Assembly: GCA_902796865.1 (NCBI GenBank)
Contig: CADBQZ010000077.1
Coordinates: 1-14,718 of the forward strand
Origin: an uncultured Ruminococcus sp.
GTDB taxonomy: Bacteria > Bacillota > Clostridia > Oscillospirales > Ruminococcaceae
Direction of reading: 5' to 3'
Length of the DNA stretch: 14,718 bases
Shown here: in pieces, positions 1 through 6,182 of the stretch
Position numbering within the stretch: position 1 is the stretch's first letter
How the letters are laid out: the number at the start of each line of letters is the position of its first letter
Notes under the pieces: generated by a model
Database searches by the model: none
Told to the model about the DNA's origin: nothing
What the model saw: the letters and a program-made list of their open reading frames with translations, nothing else
Position numbers and translations under genes: made by a program

Positions 1-133
1 CTGGACGACCACCCAGGCATACTGGCAGGTAAAATACGATATGACAGAGCTTGTCAATGCAGCATTTCAAAAAGAAAATATCACTGTTCCGTTCAGACAG
101 CTCGACATACATATACAAAAGGAAGACATATGA
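1..133 (+). CDS. MscS-family mechanosensitive ion channel, C-terminal end (partial)
   Basis: The window opens inside a reading frame (first full codon at base 2) that runs 43 codons to TGA at 131-133. The peptide contains QAYWQVKYDMTELVNAAF followed by VPFRQLDIHIQKE, which resembles the cytoplasmic C-terminal end of small-conductance mechanosensitive channels. In that family the end typically reads as a Trp/Tyr-rich strand, a helix of the type 'kyd.te.vk.aFd..gI', then 'iPyPq.dvh'. Such channels sit in the cytoplasmic membrane and release solutes on hypo-osmotic shock. The pore-forming transmembrane part lies outside the window, so the call rests on the tail alone. The stop overlaps the next start codon (ATGA at 130-133), so the two genes are probably co-transcribed and translationally coupled. 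Confidence 0.72.
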   Translation, partial: WTTTQAYWQVKYDMTELVNAAFQKENITVPFRQLDIHIQKEDI

Positions 134-987
134 ACGAGACTTCAAGACAAAGGCATGGCGGCGGCTGTATTATAAGACTTATAATTTTTGCCGCTATTAT
201 ATTCGCAGTCTGGTGGTTCAATAATTTCTGGCTTATCACCACTAATGAAACGATACGATCCGATAAAATAAAAAACAATATAAGAATCGCTGTTATAGGT
301 GATCTCCACGCTTCAAAAAGTTTTTTTGCAATAAAAAATAAAGATATAATAAAGAAGATCAATGAATCTTCTCCCGATGCGGTATGCTTTGTCGGAGATA
401 TGCACTCCAGCAACGCTGACGACGAAGAAAAGCAAATATCATTAGAACTTATGAGAGACACCGCAAAAGAAGGATACAGATGCTATTTCGTCCTGGGTGA
501 ACACGATGACCGTACAGATATGTATGTAAAAAAAATAGAACAGAACGGTATAAACGTTCTCGATCAGGAATCTGAAAAAGTCAATATAAAAGGCAACGAC
601 ATCGTATTCTATGGTATAAGCAATGCTTGGTTCTCTGAAAACTTTGACCTTAGAAAAGATTTCAAACTCGACAAAAAAGCATACAGCATACTTCTTGCAC
701 ATATACCGATGTATGATGACTATGAGAAATTCGGAGCCGACCTGACGATATGCGCCGATACACACGGCGGCATAGTAAGGATACCGTTTATGGGTCCTGC
801 ATATCTTGACGGTAAGATACTCCCGAAGGTAATAGGCGACAATAAAGAAAAAGTATATGACAAAGGTCTGTTCAAGACGGACAGCGGATATATCTTCATA
901 ACCTCCGGCATCGGAAATTACCCGATACCGGCAAGATTCAATAATTTTCCCGAGATCGGAGTAATAGATATAAAAACCGGAAACTGA
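130..987 (+). CDS. Membrane-anchored calcineurin-like metallophosphoesterase with altered metal ligands
   Basis: This 285-residue protein has a short basic N-terminus, one hydrophobic segment at about residues 13-36, and a metallophosphoesterase fold after about residue 50. The family motifs appear in order: DLH (D58, H60), GD (D90), GEHD (123-126), the single His in LAHIP (H191), and ADTHGG (209-214). Family members hydrolyse phosphomono- or phosphodiesters with two metal ions; the substrate here is unknown. The usual GNH[D/E] and GHTHGG motifs have become GEHD and ADTHGG, so an Asn and a His that normally bind the second metal are Glu124 and Asp210. The basic N-terminus suggests N-in topology with the catalytic domain outside the membrane (inference), as in YkuE/YaeI-type enzymes. 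The start overlaps the stop of the MscS gene and has an AAAGGAAG ribosome site just upstream. I see no clear terminator after it. Confidence 0.85.
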   Translation: MNETSRQRHGGGCIIRLIIFAAIIFAVWWFNNFWLITTNETIRSDKIKNNIRIAVIGDLHASKSFFAIKNKDIIKKINESSPDAVCFVGDMHSSNADDEEKQISLELMRDTAKEGYRCYFVLGEHDDRTDMYVKKIEQNGINVLDQESEKVNIKGNDIVFYGISNAWFSENFDLRKDFKLDKKAYSILLAHIPMYDDYEKFGADLTICADTHGGIVRIPFMGPAYLDGKILPKVIGDNKEKVYDKGLFKTDSGYIFITSGIGNYPIPARFNNFPEIGVIDIKTGN

Positions 988-1035
988 AAAAATATTGTTT
1001 TTTAAATTAAATTTGATTTTTGTCCTCAAAAAGCC

Positions 1036-1064
1036 TTGCAAAATATCGTAAAATAGTGTATAAT
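1036..1064 (+). promoter_or_regulatory. Promoter of the oadG-oadB unit
   Basis: TTGCAA at 1036-1041 and a perfect TATAAT at 1059-1064 are separated by exactly 17 bp, a near-consensus housekeeping sigma promoter. Transcription should begin near 1071. That gives a leader of about 90 nt before the oadG start, including the hairpin at 1083-1127. Confidence 0.75.
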
Positions 1065-1082
1065 TGTATTTGTATGTTGGAA

Positions 1083-1127
1083 ATGGGAATAAAGCATATA
1101 TTTGTAATATACAAGCTTTATACCCAT
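1083..1127 (+). other. Long hairpin in the oadG mRNA leader
   Basis: ATGGG at 1083-1087 pairs with CCCAT at 1123-1127. After an A/A mismatch, ATAAAGC at 1089-1095 pairs with GCTTTAT at 1115-1121. A further five pairs (TATAT 1097-1101 with ATATA 1107-1111) close a 5-nt loop. No U-run follows, so it is not an intrinsic terminator. It starts about 12 nt after the predicted transcription start and ends about 16 nt before the ribosome site. A role in mRNA stability or translation control is possible. I do not recognise a known riboswitch class. Confidence 0.6.
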
Positions 1128-1159
1128 CGGCAAAAAATTTAATTAGGAGTGTGTAACAC

Positions 1160-1603
1160 ATGGATTTATCAACCTTCTACTCCATGGCTGAGGACACGGT
1201 AAAAGCTGTTACAGACGAAAAAGGCTACAGCTATGTGTGGTCTGTCGTTATCACAGGTCTTACAGTAGTCTTTTTAGGTCTTATAATCCTTATCCTCTTT
1301 GTATGGGTGATGGGTAAGATTTTCTCAGCTATTGAAAAGAGCAAAACAAAGAAGAAAGATGCTGTAAAAGTACAGCCCGCAGTTCAGAAACCTGCCGCAG
1401 CAAAACCAAAAGCTGAACCCAAGGCAGCTGCACCATCAGAAGACAGCGATGAGATAATCGCCGTTATTTCTGCAGCCGTTGCCGCAATGGGACAGGCAGA
1501 GGGTAAAAAATACAAAGTAAAGCAGATAAAAGCTGCTGGCGGCAGAGCTTCAAGATCAGCATGGTCTATGGCAGGTCTGCAAAACGATACGATGCCATTC
1601 TGA
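1160..1603 (+). CDS. oadG: OadG-family sodium-pump decarboxylase gamma subunit
   Basis: This 147-residue protein matches the OadG layout. It has a short N-terminal part, one transmembrane helix at about residues 27-54 (GLTVVFLGLIILILFVWVMG), a Lys-rich cytoplasmic edge, a Pro/Ala/Lys linker at about 70-93, and a C-terminal segment (about 97-147) with the IIAVISAAVAAMG and RSAWSMAG signatures common in Firmicutes homologues. In the family, gamma anchors the complex and helps dock the biotin-carrying carboxyltransferase onto the OadB channel. The Ala/Pro linker resembles those of biotin carrier proteins, but there is no (E)AMKM biotinylation motif, so it is not the carrier. AGGAG lies about 10 nt upstream of the start. 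oadB follows after 41 nt. Whether the complex acts on oxaloacetate, methylmalonyl-CoA or glutaconyl-CoA cannot be told from gamma and beta alone. Confidence 0.82.
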   Translation: MDLSTFYSMAEDTVKAVTDEKGYSYVWSVVITGLTVVFLGLIILILFVWVMGKIFSAIEKSKTKKKDAVKVQPAVQKPAAAKPKAEPKAAAPSEDSDEIIAVISAAVAAMGQAEGKKYKVKQIKAAGGRASRSAWSMAGLQNDTMPF

Positions 1604-1644
1604 ACGCATCCCGTCACAAAAAATACAGAAAGGATTTATGTTAA

Positions 1645-2841
1645 ATGAGTGAAGTTTTAAATATCTTCGCAGATACCATAAAAGACCTCGCTAATCAAAG
1701 CGGTCTTGCTAATATGGACTGGAAAAGCGGCGTTATGATACTCGTATCCTTCGTCTTTATGTATCTTGCGATCGTTAAGGAGTTTGAGCCTTTGCTTCTT
1801 CTCCCTATTTCATTCGGTATGTTCCTTACAAATCTCCCCGAGGCTGGTATGTATCACCCGGATCTGTGGGCAAATGCCGCCAATATTGAGTTTGGCAAAG
1901 TCCTGCATGAGGGTGGACTATTGGATATATTGTATCTGGGTGTAAAACTACAGATATATCCGCCTTTGATATTCTTAGGTATCGGTACAATGACTGACTT
2001 CGGTCCGCTTATCGCAAACCCGAAGAGCTTCCTTCTTGGTGCTGCTGCTCAGGCAGGTATCTTCCTTACATTCATAGGCGCTGCTGTGCTCGGCTTCTCA
2101 GCTGCTGAATGCGGTTCTATCGCTATCATCGGCGGTGCAGACGGTCCTACAGCTATCTACGTTTCAAGCAGACTTTTAAGCGGCGGCGGCTTTAGCATCA
2201 GTACAGGTACTATCGCTCTTGCAGCTTACACATACATGGCGCTCGTTCCTGTTATCCAGCCGCCTATAATGAAGCTTCTCACAACCAAAAAAGAGCGTAT
2301 GATAAAAATGCCTCAGCTTCGTCAGGTATCAAAAACTGAGAAGATCATCTTCCCTATCGCTGTAACACTTATCGTTGCACTTTTAGTTCCGTCAGCAGCA
2401 CCGCTCGTAGGTATGCTCATGCTCGGAAACCTCTTCAAGGAAAGCGGCGTTTGTGCACGTCTTGTTGATACAGCACAAAATGCTCTTATGAACATAATTA
2501 CGATATTCTTAGGTGTTTCAGTTGGTGCGACAACACAGGCAGACAAGATAATCAATCTTGAATTTGCAAAGGTAATAATCCTCGGCGTTATCGCATTCTC
2601 TGTAGGTACAGCAGCAGGCGTTATCTTCGGTAAGATCATGTGCGTTGCTACAAAGGGTAAGGTAAATCCGCTTATCGGTTCTGCCGGCGTTTCAGCCGTT
2701 CCTATGGCAGCCCGTGTATCACAGAAGGTCGGTGCTGAAACTGATCCTACAAACTTCCTGCTCATGAATGCTATGGGTCCGAACGTTGCAGGCGTTATCG
2801 GTTCCGCCGTTGCAGCAGGTGTACTTCTCAGTATTATCTAA
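1645..2841 (+). CDS. oadB: Sodium ion-translocating decarboxylase beta subunit (OadB/MmdB/GcdB family)
   Basis: This 398-residue, highly hydrophobic integral membrane protein has the family hallmarks: the GGADGPTAIY motif (164-172, with Asp166 corresponding to the essential carboxylate of the Na+ pump) and the C-terminal MNAMGPNVAGVIGSAVAAGV segment (374-393). In the family, beta decarboxylates carboxybiotin and couples this to Na+ export, so CO2 release from an organic acid builds a sodium gradient. The length is within the normal range. AGAAAGGA lies upstream. An ATG at 1638 is closer to that site but opens only a four-codon frame, so 1645 is preferred. The expected alpha (carboxyltransferase) and biotin-carrier genes are not adjacent: a terminator and a nitroreductase gene follow. 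They must be encoded elsewhere if the pump works. The substrate is undetermined. Confidence 0.9.
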   Translation: MSEVLNIFADTIKDLANQSGLANMDWKSGVMILVSFVFMYLAIVKEFEPLLLLPISFGMFLTNLPEAGMYHPDLWANAANIEFGKVLHEGGLLDILYLGVKLQIYPPLIFLGIGTMTDFGPLIANPKSFLLGAAAQAGIFLTFIGAAVLGFSAAECGSIAIIGGADGPTAIYVSSRLLSGGGFSISTGTIALAAYTYMALVPVIQPPIMKLLTTKKERMIKMPQLRQVSKTEKIIFPIAVTLIVALLVPSAAPLVGMLMLGNLFKESGVCARLVDTAQNALMNIITIFLGVSVGATTQADKIINLEFAKVIILGVIAFSVGTAAGVIFGKIMCVATKGKVNPLIGSAGVSAVPMAARVSQKVGAETDPTNFLLMNAMGPNVAGVIGSAVAAGVLLSII

Positions 2842-2864
2842 AAAATATTAGTATGTAAATCATC

Positions 2865-2908
2865 ATGCTATAGTATTTCTTCAAATGAAATACTATAGCA
2901 TTTTATTT
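2865..2908 (+). terminator. Intrinsic terminator after oadB
   Basis: A perfect 15-bp inverted repeat (ATGCTATAGTATTTC at 2865-2879 with its complement at 2887-2901) encloses a 7-nt loop and runs into TTTTATTT. It ends the oadG-oadB transcript. The T-run is followed directly by the AGGAGG ribosome site of the next gene. That gene therefore depends on read-through or on a promoter I could not find in the 78-bp gap. Confidence 0.85.
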
Positions 2909-2919
2909 AGGAGGTAATA

Positions 2920-3453
2920 ATGGATATTCTCGAAACGATCCTAAAAAGACACAGCTATCGTGGAAAATACAAACCTATACCTGTTCCGAGAGAAGATATT
3001 ATAAAAATAATGGAAGCAGGTCTTGCTGCGCCCTCCGGCTGCAACAAGCAAACAACAAGTCTTATCGCTGTAGATGATCCGGAAATGCTAGAAAGAGTAT
3101 TTTCAGTCATTGAGCCGCCGGTCGGCGAAACTGCCCCTTGTATAATATGTGTTCTTACTCAAAGGATAAATGCATATCGTGACAAATGCTTTGCCGTGCA
3201 GGATTATTCTGCAGCGATAGAAAATATGCTTCTTGCAATAACCGCACTAGGCTATCAAAGCTGTTGGTACGAAGGACATATAACAGATGAAGATCATATA
3301 GGATATAAAATGGCGCAAATACTTGGTGTTCCTGACGATCATGAGCTTGTATGCTTTCTGCCTGTAGGTATTGCTGTAACTGAACCTGTCATACCGAATA
3401 AAAGATCTTTTGAAGAACGTGCCTGGTTCAATTCTTTTATGGGGCAGAAATGA
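2920..3453 (+). CDS. Nitroreductase-family flavoprotein
   Basis: This 177-residue protein has the nitroreductase fold signatures: an N-terminal RHSYR (residues 10-14, the R-x-S-x-R FMN-phosphate contact), LAAPSGCNKQ (35-44), the central helix QDYSAAIENMLLAITALGYQSCWYEG (94-119) and the C-terminal LPVGIA (147-152). Members bind FMN, usually as cytoplasmic homodimers, and use NAD(P)H to reduce nitro compounds, quinones, flavins or enones; the physiological substrate here is unknown. The length fits the short class. AGGAGG sits 5 nt before the start. Gene position suggests no partner: it is separated from oadB by a terminator and from the next gene by a new promoter. The family call is firm; the function is not. 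Confidence 0.88.
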   Translation: MDILETILKRHSYRGKYKPIPVPREDIIKIMEAGLAAPSGCNKQTTSLIAVDDPEMLERVFSVIEPPVGETAPCIICVLTQRINAYRDKCFAVQDYSAAIENMLLAITALGYQSCWYEGHITDEDHIGYKMAQILGVPDDHELVCFLPVGIAVTEPVIPNKRSFEERAWFNSFMGQK

Positions 3454-3498
3454 GACTGAATATTCTCTAAAAAGCACGCTCTTAACAACAGTTTCCTC

Positions 3499-3527
3499 TT
3501 GACCTGATTGGCTTTTTATGATAAAAT
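3499..3527 (+). promoter_or_regulatory. Promoter of the MORN-repeat gene
   Basis: TTGACC (3499-3504) and TAAAAT (3522-3527) are separated by 17 bp. The predicted start near 3534 leaves a leader of about 38 nt with an AAAGGAAG ribosome site before the ATG at 3572. The promoter makes the MORN gene an independent unit. Confidence 0.7.
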
Positions 3528-3571
3528 TAAAGTAAGGATTTATGTTCTAACTTGTAAAAGGAAGTGTTTTA

Positions 3572-4816
3572 ATGGCGCTTAAAACTATAATAAACCGTTT
3601 TTCGTCAAACAGCAGGTCAAAAACAAATGCTGCTGATGATGTTAACCGTCATAAACTTTCAGGAGGAAAGATATTCTTTGGAAGGCTTGTAAATGGTGTA
3701 CCCGAAGGCGTCGGAACTATGAAATATCCTGACGGCAGGATATATGACGGTCAATGGTCAAAAGGTATCAGAGACGGAAGCGGTGCATATACATGGAAAA
3801 ATGGTGCTAAATATATAGGTACATTCAAAAAAGGTGTTATCGAAGGATACGGTGTCATAAGATACCCTAACGGACAATCATACAGAGGCGAATGGAAAAA
3901 CGGCAAATTTCATGGAAAAGGTACTTATATCTGGCCTGAAAACGGTATTTACAAAGGCGATTTTTATGAAGGTATGTTCTCCGGAAACGGTGTAAGGATA
4001 TATTCTGACGGAAGTATCTATGACGGCGAATGGTCTGCCGACCAGAAATGCGGGAACGGCATTTACACATGGCCTAACAAAAATAAATATATAGGCGAGT
4101 TTTCAGACGATCTTCCTCATGGAAACGGTATCATGCTTTATTCCGACGGACGTGCTTATGATGGAAGCTGGGAACACGGTTCAAAATCCGGCAAAGGTGC
4201 ATTTATCTGGTCTGACGGAAGCAGATACACTGGTGAATTCAAAAACGATAAGATAAATGGCAAAGGAGTCTCTAAATTCTCCAATGGAAGCATCTACAAA
4301 GGTAATTTCAAAGATGAGAAATACGAGGGACAAGGACTATTCAAGTATGACAATGGTCAGGTCTATATAGGAGAATGGAAAGACGGAAAAAAGAACGGTA
4401 AGGGCATTTATCTCTGGCTTAACGGAAATCGTTATTTTGGTCAGTTCAAAGATGATAAGATCAATGGCATAGGTATTTTCACTTTTGCTAACAACGATAC
4501 ATACAAAGGAAATTTTCTGAATGAAAAACGCCATGGGTATGGCACAATGGAATTTGCAAACGGCGATAAATATTCCGGAAACTGGGAATCAGATCAGAAG
4601 CACGGCAATGGCATTTATACATGGAAAAACGGCGATGTTTACGACGGCGAATTTAAAAACGATTATATTGACGGCTACGGCGTAAAGAAATACTCTGACG
4701 GCCGTGAATATAAAGGCAAATGGTCAAAAGGCAAACGATATATTGATATACAGCATAAGCTTGACAAATCAAAACGCAAACTGCCTTTTTATATTTTTAT
4801 TTTCTATAAATGGTAA
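3572..4816 (+). CDS. MORN-repeat protein, 15 full repeats plus a partial one
   Basis: This 414-residue protein consists of a polar N-terminal stretch (1-34), fifteen contiguous 23-residue MORN repeats (35-379) without a single insertion or deletion, the first half of a sixteenth repeat (380 to about 393), and a basic and aromatic tail ending LPFYIFIFYKW. The consensus unit is Y-x-G-x-(W/F)...G-x-G...(W/Y/F)-x-(D/N)-G. There is no signal peptide, so it is probably cytoplasmic. MORN arrays form elongated antiparallel beta-strand rods and, in studied cases, mediate protein contacts, dimerisation or lipid association. No catalytic domain is attached, so a scaffold or adaptor role is the reasonable inference; the partner is unknown. 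The repeats fall into Trp-type and Phe-type classes that largely alternate. The gene has its own promoter and terminator, so context gives no clue to the job. Confidence 0.92.
   Translation: MALKTIINRFSSNSRSKTNAADDVNRHKLSGGKIFFGRLVNGVPEGVGTMKYPDGRIYDGQWSKGIRDGSGAYTWKNGAKYIGTFKKGVIEGYGVIRYPNGQSYRGEWKNGKFHGKGTYIWPENGIYKGDFYEGMFSGNGVRIYSDGSIYDGEWSADQKCGNGIYTWPNKNKYIGEFSDDLPHGNGIMLYSDGRAYDGSWEHGSKSGKGAFIWSDGSRYTGEFKNDKINGKGVSKFSNGSIYKGNFKDEKYEGQGLFKYDNGQVYIGEWKDGKKNGKGIYLWLNGNRYFGQFKDDKINGIGIFTFANNDTYKGNFLNEKRHGYGTMEFANGDKYSGNWESDQKHGNGIYTWKNGDVYDGEFKNDYIDGYGVKKYSDGREYKGKWSKGKRYIDIQHKLDKSKRKLPFYIFIFYKW
3674..4708 (+). repeat. Array of fifteen 69-bp MORN-coding units
   Basis: Fifteen in-frame 69-bp units lie head to tail; the DNA is diverged but the spacing is exact. 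Repeats 2, 4, 6, 8, 11 and 14 carry Trp at both unit positions 5 and 18. The other complete units carry Phe (Leu in unit 1) at 5 and Tyr/Phe at 18. Units 9-11 and 12-14 look like a 207-bp duplication. For example, the stretches at 4238 and 4445, exactly 207 bp apart, both encode F-K-(N/D)-D-K-I-N-G. Confidence 0.85.
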
Positions 4817-4827
4817 ACTTAATATTT

Positions 4828-4866
4828 AGAGCCTCCTGTTTAAAACAGGAGGCTCTTATATTTTTT
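4828..4866 (+). terminator. Intrinsic terminator between converging genes
   Basis: A perfect 13-bp GC-rich stem (AGAGCCTCCTGTT at 4828-4840 with its complement at 4844-4856) has a 3-nt loop. It is followed on the plus strand by TATATTTTTT, so it mainly terminates the MORN transcript. On the minus strand it comes 8 nt after the DUF1015 stop and is followed by AAATATT, so it can probably serve that gene too, less strongly. Confidence 0.9.
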
Positions 4867-6121
4867 ATCTTATTTTTCTTGCTTCTATATAATAACGCTT
4901 ATCCTCCGCATGACCCATAGAAAAAGTCTTTCTAGGAAGAGCACCGTCTTTTATAACTGTAGGAAAAAGCTCAGATTTGGACATATCGGGCAATATAAAA
5001 CCAATACTGCTGTCACTGTTTACAAGTTTTATAACAGTATCAGTACCATGTATATAGTCAATTTTACCGCTGTTTTCTGCAAGATAAGCATCAAGAAAAT
5101 TCTGTAAACTTCCTACAGTAAGATTTGATGTCTGTTTATGGATAAACATCTTTTTTCTTGACCCATTCAAAACAATTTCAAAAGACTGCTCCGAAGGCGT
5201 TTCGCTTAATTCCAAGGCTTTTGTCATATCTTCAATAAGCTTAGAACAGTCTGTTTCAGTTATAACACGATGGATAGCTTCAAATTGAAGTGCCGGACTA
5301 TGAAGATCAACTATTTCAGCAAGAGCATATCTCGCCGGATGTTTTGAAAAATCTTTGTCTGGAGAATTCTTCTTTAACTGCTCATAATACTCTTTTGCTG
5401 TTGCAAGTGAATGATTGCCATCACCCATAGCATACAAGAGCAGCGGAACATCGCCGTATTTTGCGCTGAAAGCATCTTTATCTCCAAGCTTATCAAGATT
5501 TGATATAACTTCCTTACAGCCTTCATCGCTTATAAGATAGCCTTCTATGCTGCCACCTGACTGCATAAGTTCTGTATCATAAAGCTTTTTCATGCTGTTC
5601 TTTTTTGATGCTAGAGGTTCTATGACTGTACCATTCTCATCGTCTATAAGTATCATTATATGCGGCAGTTCAAGCAGCGCCCCGTCACGTATCTTTATCC
5701 TTGGCGGTATTCTTTCAATAACTGTCGCTTCTGTTGCTCTTACCTGTGAGCTGCTTCCCTTGGAAAAATCATACTCTTCAAGGTCTATCATTCCAAGTAT
5801 GCCTTTTCTTACAATACCATTGCTCTGAGTCCTTTCGATATATACCATTGAGTTTTTGTATTCTTCAAACATACCCTCAGATACATATTTTTCCATAGTT
5901 TCATGTATATTACTTATACGCTTGTCAACATCTTGGCTTTCAAGAAATATCTCCGGAAGTATAAGTCTCAGAGCTGAAGGTGAATCTCCAACATTTTTTT
6001 CTGTTTCTTCCCAGTATTCAGGTTCGCTCGTATATTGATCGCAGGCGATAACTGACCATTTTTTTATATCGGTCTCTTTCTTTGGAACCAATATATCAGC
6101 AGGCTTGAATGCATTATTCAT
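4865..6121 (-). CDS. DUF1015-family protein
   Basis: This 418-residue protein spans the full DUF1015 domain. Recognisable parts are FKPADILVPKK near the N-terminus, VIACDQYTSEPEYW (24-37), RATEATVIERIPPR (128-141), AMGDGNHSLATAKEYYEQL (231-249), IHGTDTVIKLV (357-367) and the ending FSMGHAEDKRYYIEARKI (400-417). The family is soluble, widespread in Clostridia and of unproven biochemistry. The D-G-N-H motif at 234-237 recalls the DGHHR nucleotide/substrate loop of ParB/Srx-like proteins, including the free-serine kinase SerK; that similarity is a suggestion from memory, not a demonstrated homology. I also recall DUF1015 genes lying beside serine-biosynthesis genes in some clostridial genomes; none is visible here. 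The ribosome site AGGAGG is 10 nt upstream of the start. The gene is downstream of the dockerin gene, separated by a hairpin. Confidence 0.85.
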   Translation of the reverse strand: MNNAFKPADILVPKKETDIKKWSVIACDQYTSEPEYWEETEKNVGDSPSALRLILPEIFLESQDVDKRISNIHETMEKYVSEGMFEEYKNSMVYIERTQSNGIVRKGILGMIDLEEYDFSKGSSSQVRATEATVIERIPPRIKIRDGALLELPHIMILIDDENGTVIEPLASKKNSMKKLYDTELMQSGGSIEGYLISDEGCKEVISNLDKLGDKDAFSAKYGDVPLLLYAMGDGNHSLATAKEYYEQLKKNSPDKDFSKHPARYALAEIVDLHSPALQFEAIHRVITETDCSKLIEDMTKALELSETPSEQSFEIVLNGSRKKMFIHKQTSNLTVGSLQNFLDAYLAENSGKIDYIHGTDTVIKLVNSDSSIGFILPDMSKSELFPTVIKDGALPRKTFSMGHAEDKRYYIEARKIR

Positions 6122-6134
6122 ATATTTTTCCTCC

Positions 6135-6175
6135 TAAAATCATTATGTCCGCCGTCTTAAAGGCAGCGGACATAA
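6135..6175 (-). terminator. Probable terminator between the dockerin gene and the DUF1015 gene
   Basis: TTATGTCCGC (6143-6152) pairs with GCGGACATAA (6166-6175). The stem can extend through one mismatch (G6154-C6164, C6156-G6162). It begins 8 nt after the dockerin-gene stop on the minus strand. The tail TGATTTT is short and runs straight into the AGGAGG site of the DUF1015 gene, so termination may be partial and allow read-through into that gene, for which I find no separate promoter. Confidence 0.7.
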
Positions 6176-6182
6176 GTTTATT

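Noticed and set aside
442..1161. 239-codon open frame on the minus strand opposite the phosphoesterase and the oadG promoter
   Set aside because: It overlaps a well-supported gene with complete motifs and runs across a promoter and hairpin. Its Phe/Tyr/Ile-rich composition is what antisense of AT-rich coding DNA gives.
1638..1652. Four-codon frame (ATG TTA AAT GAG TGA) just ahead of and overlapping the oadB start
   Set aside because: Too short to call a leader peptide on sequence alone; chance is likely. The 1645 start of oadB has a suitable ribosome site.
4226..4708. Regular repeats considered as a CRISPR or non-coding tandem array
   Set aside because: The periodicity is the 69-bp codon register of MORN units with diverged DNA, not identical repeats with spacers.
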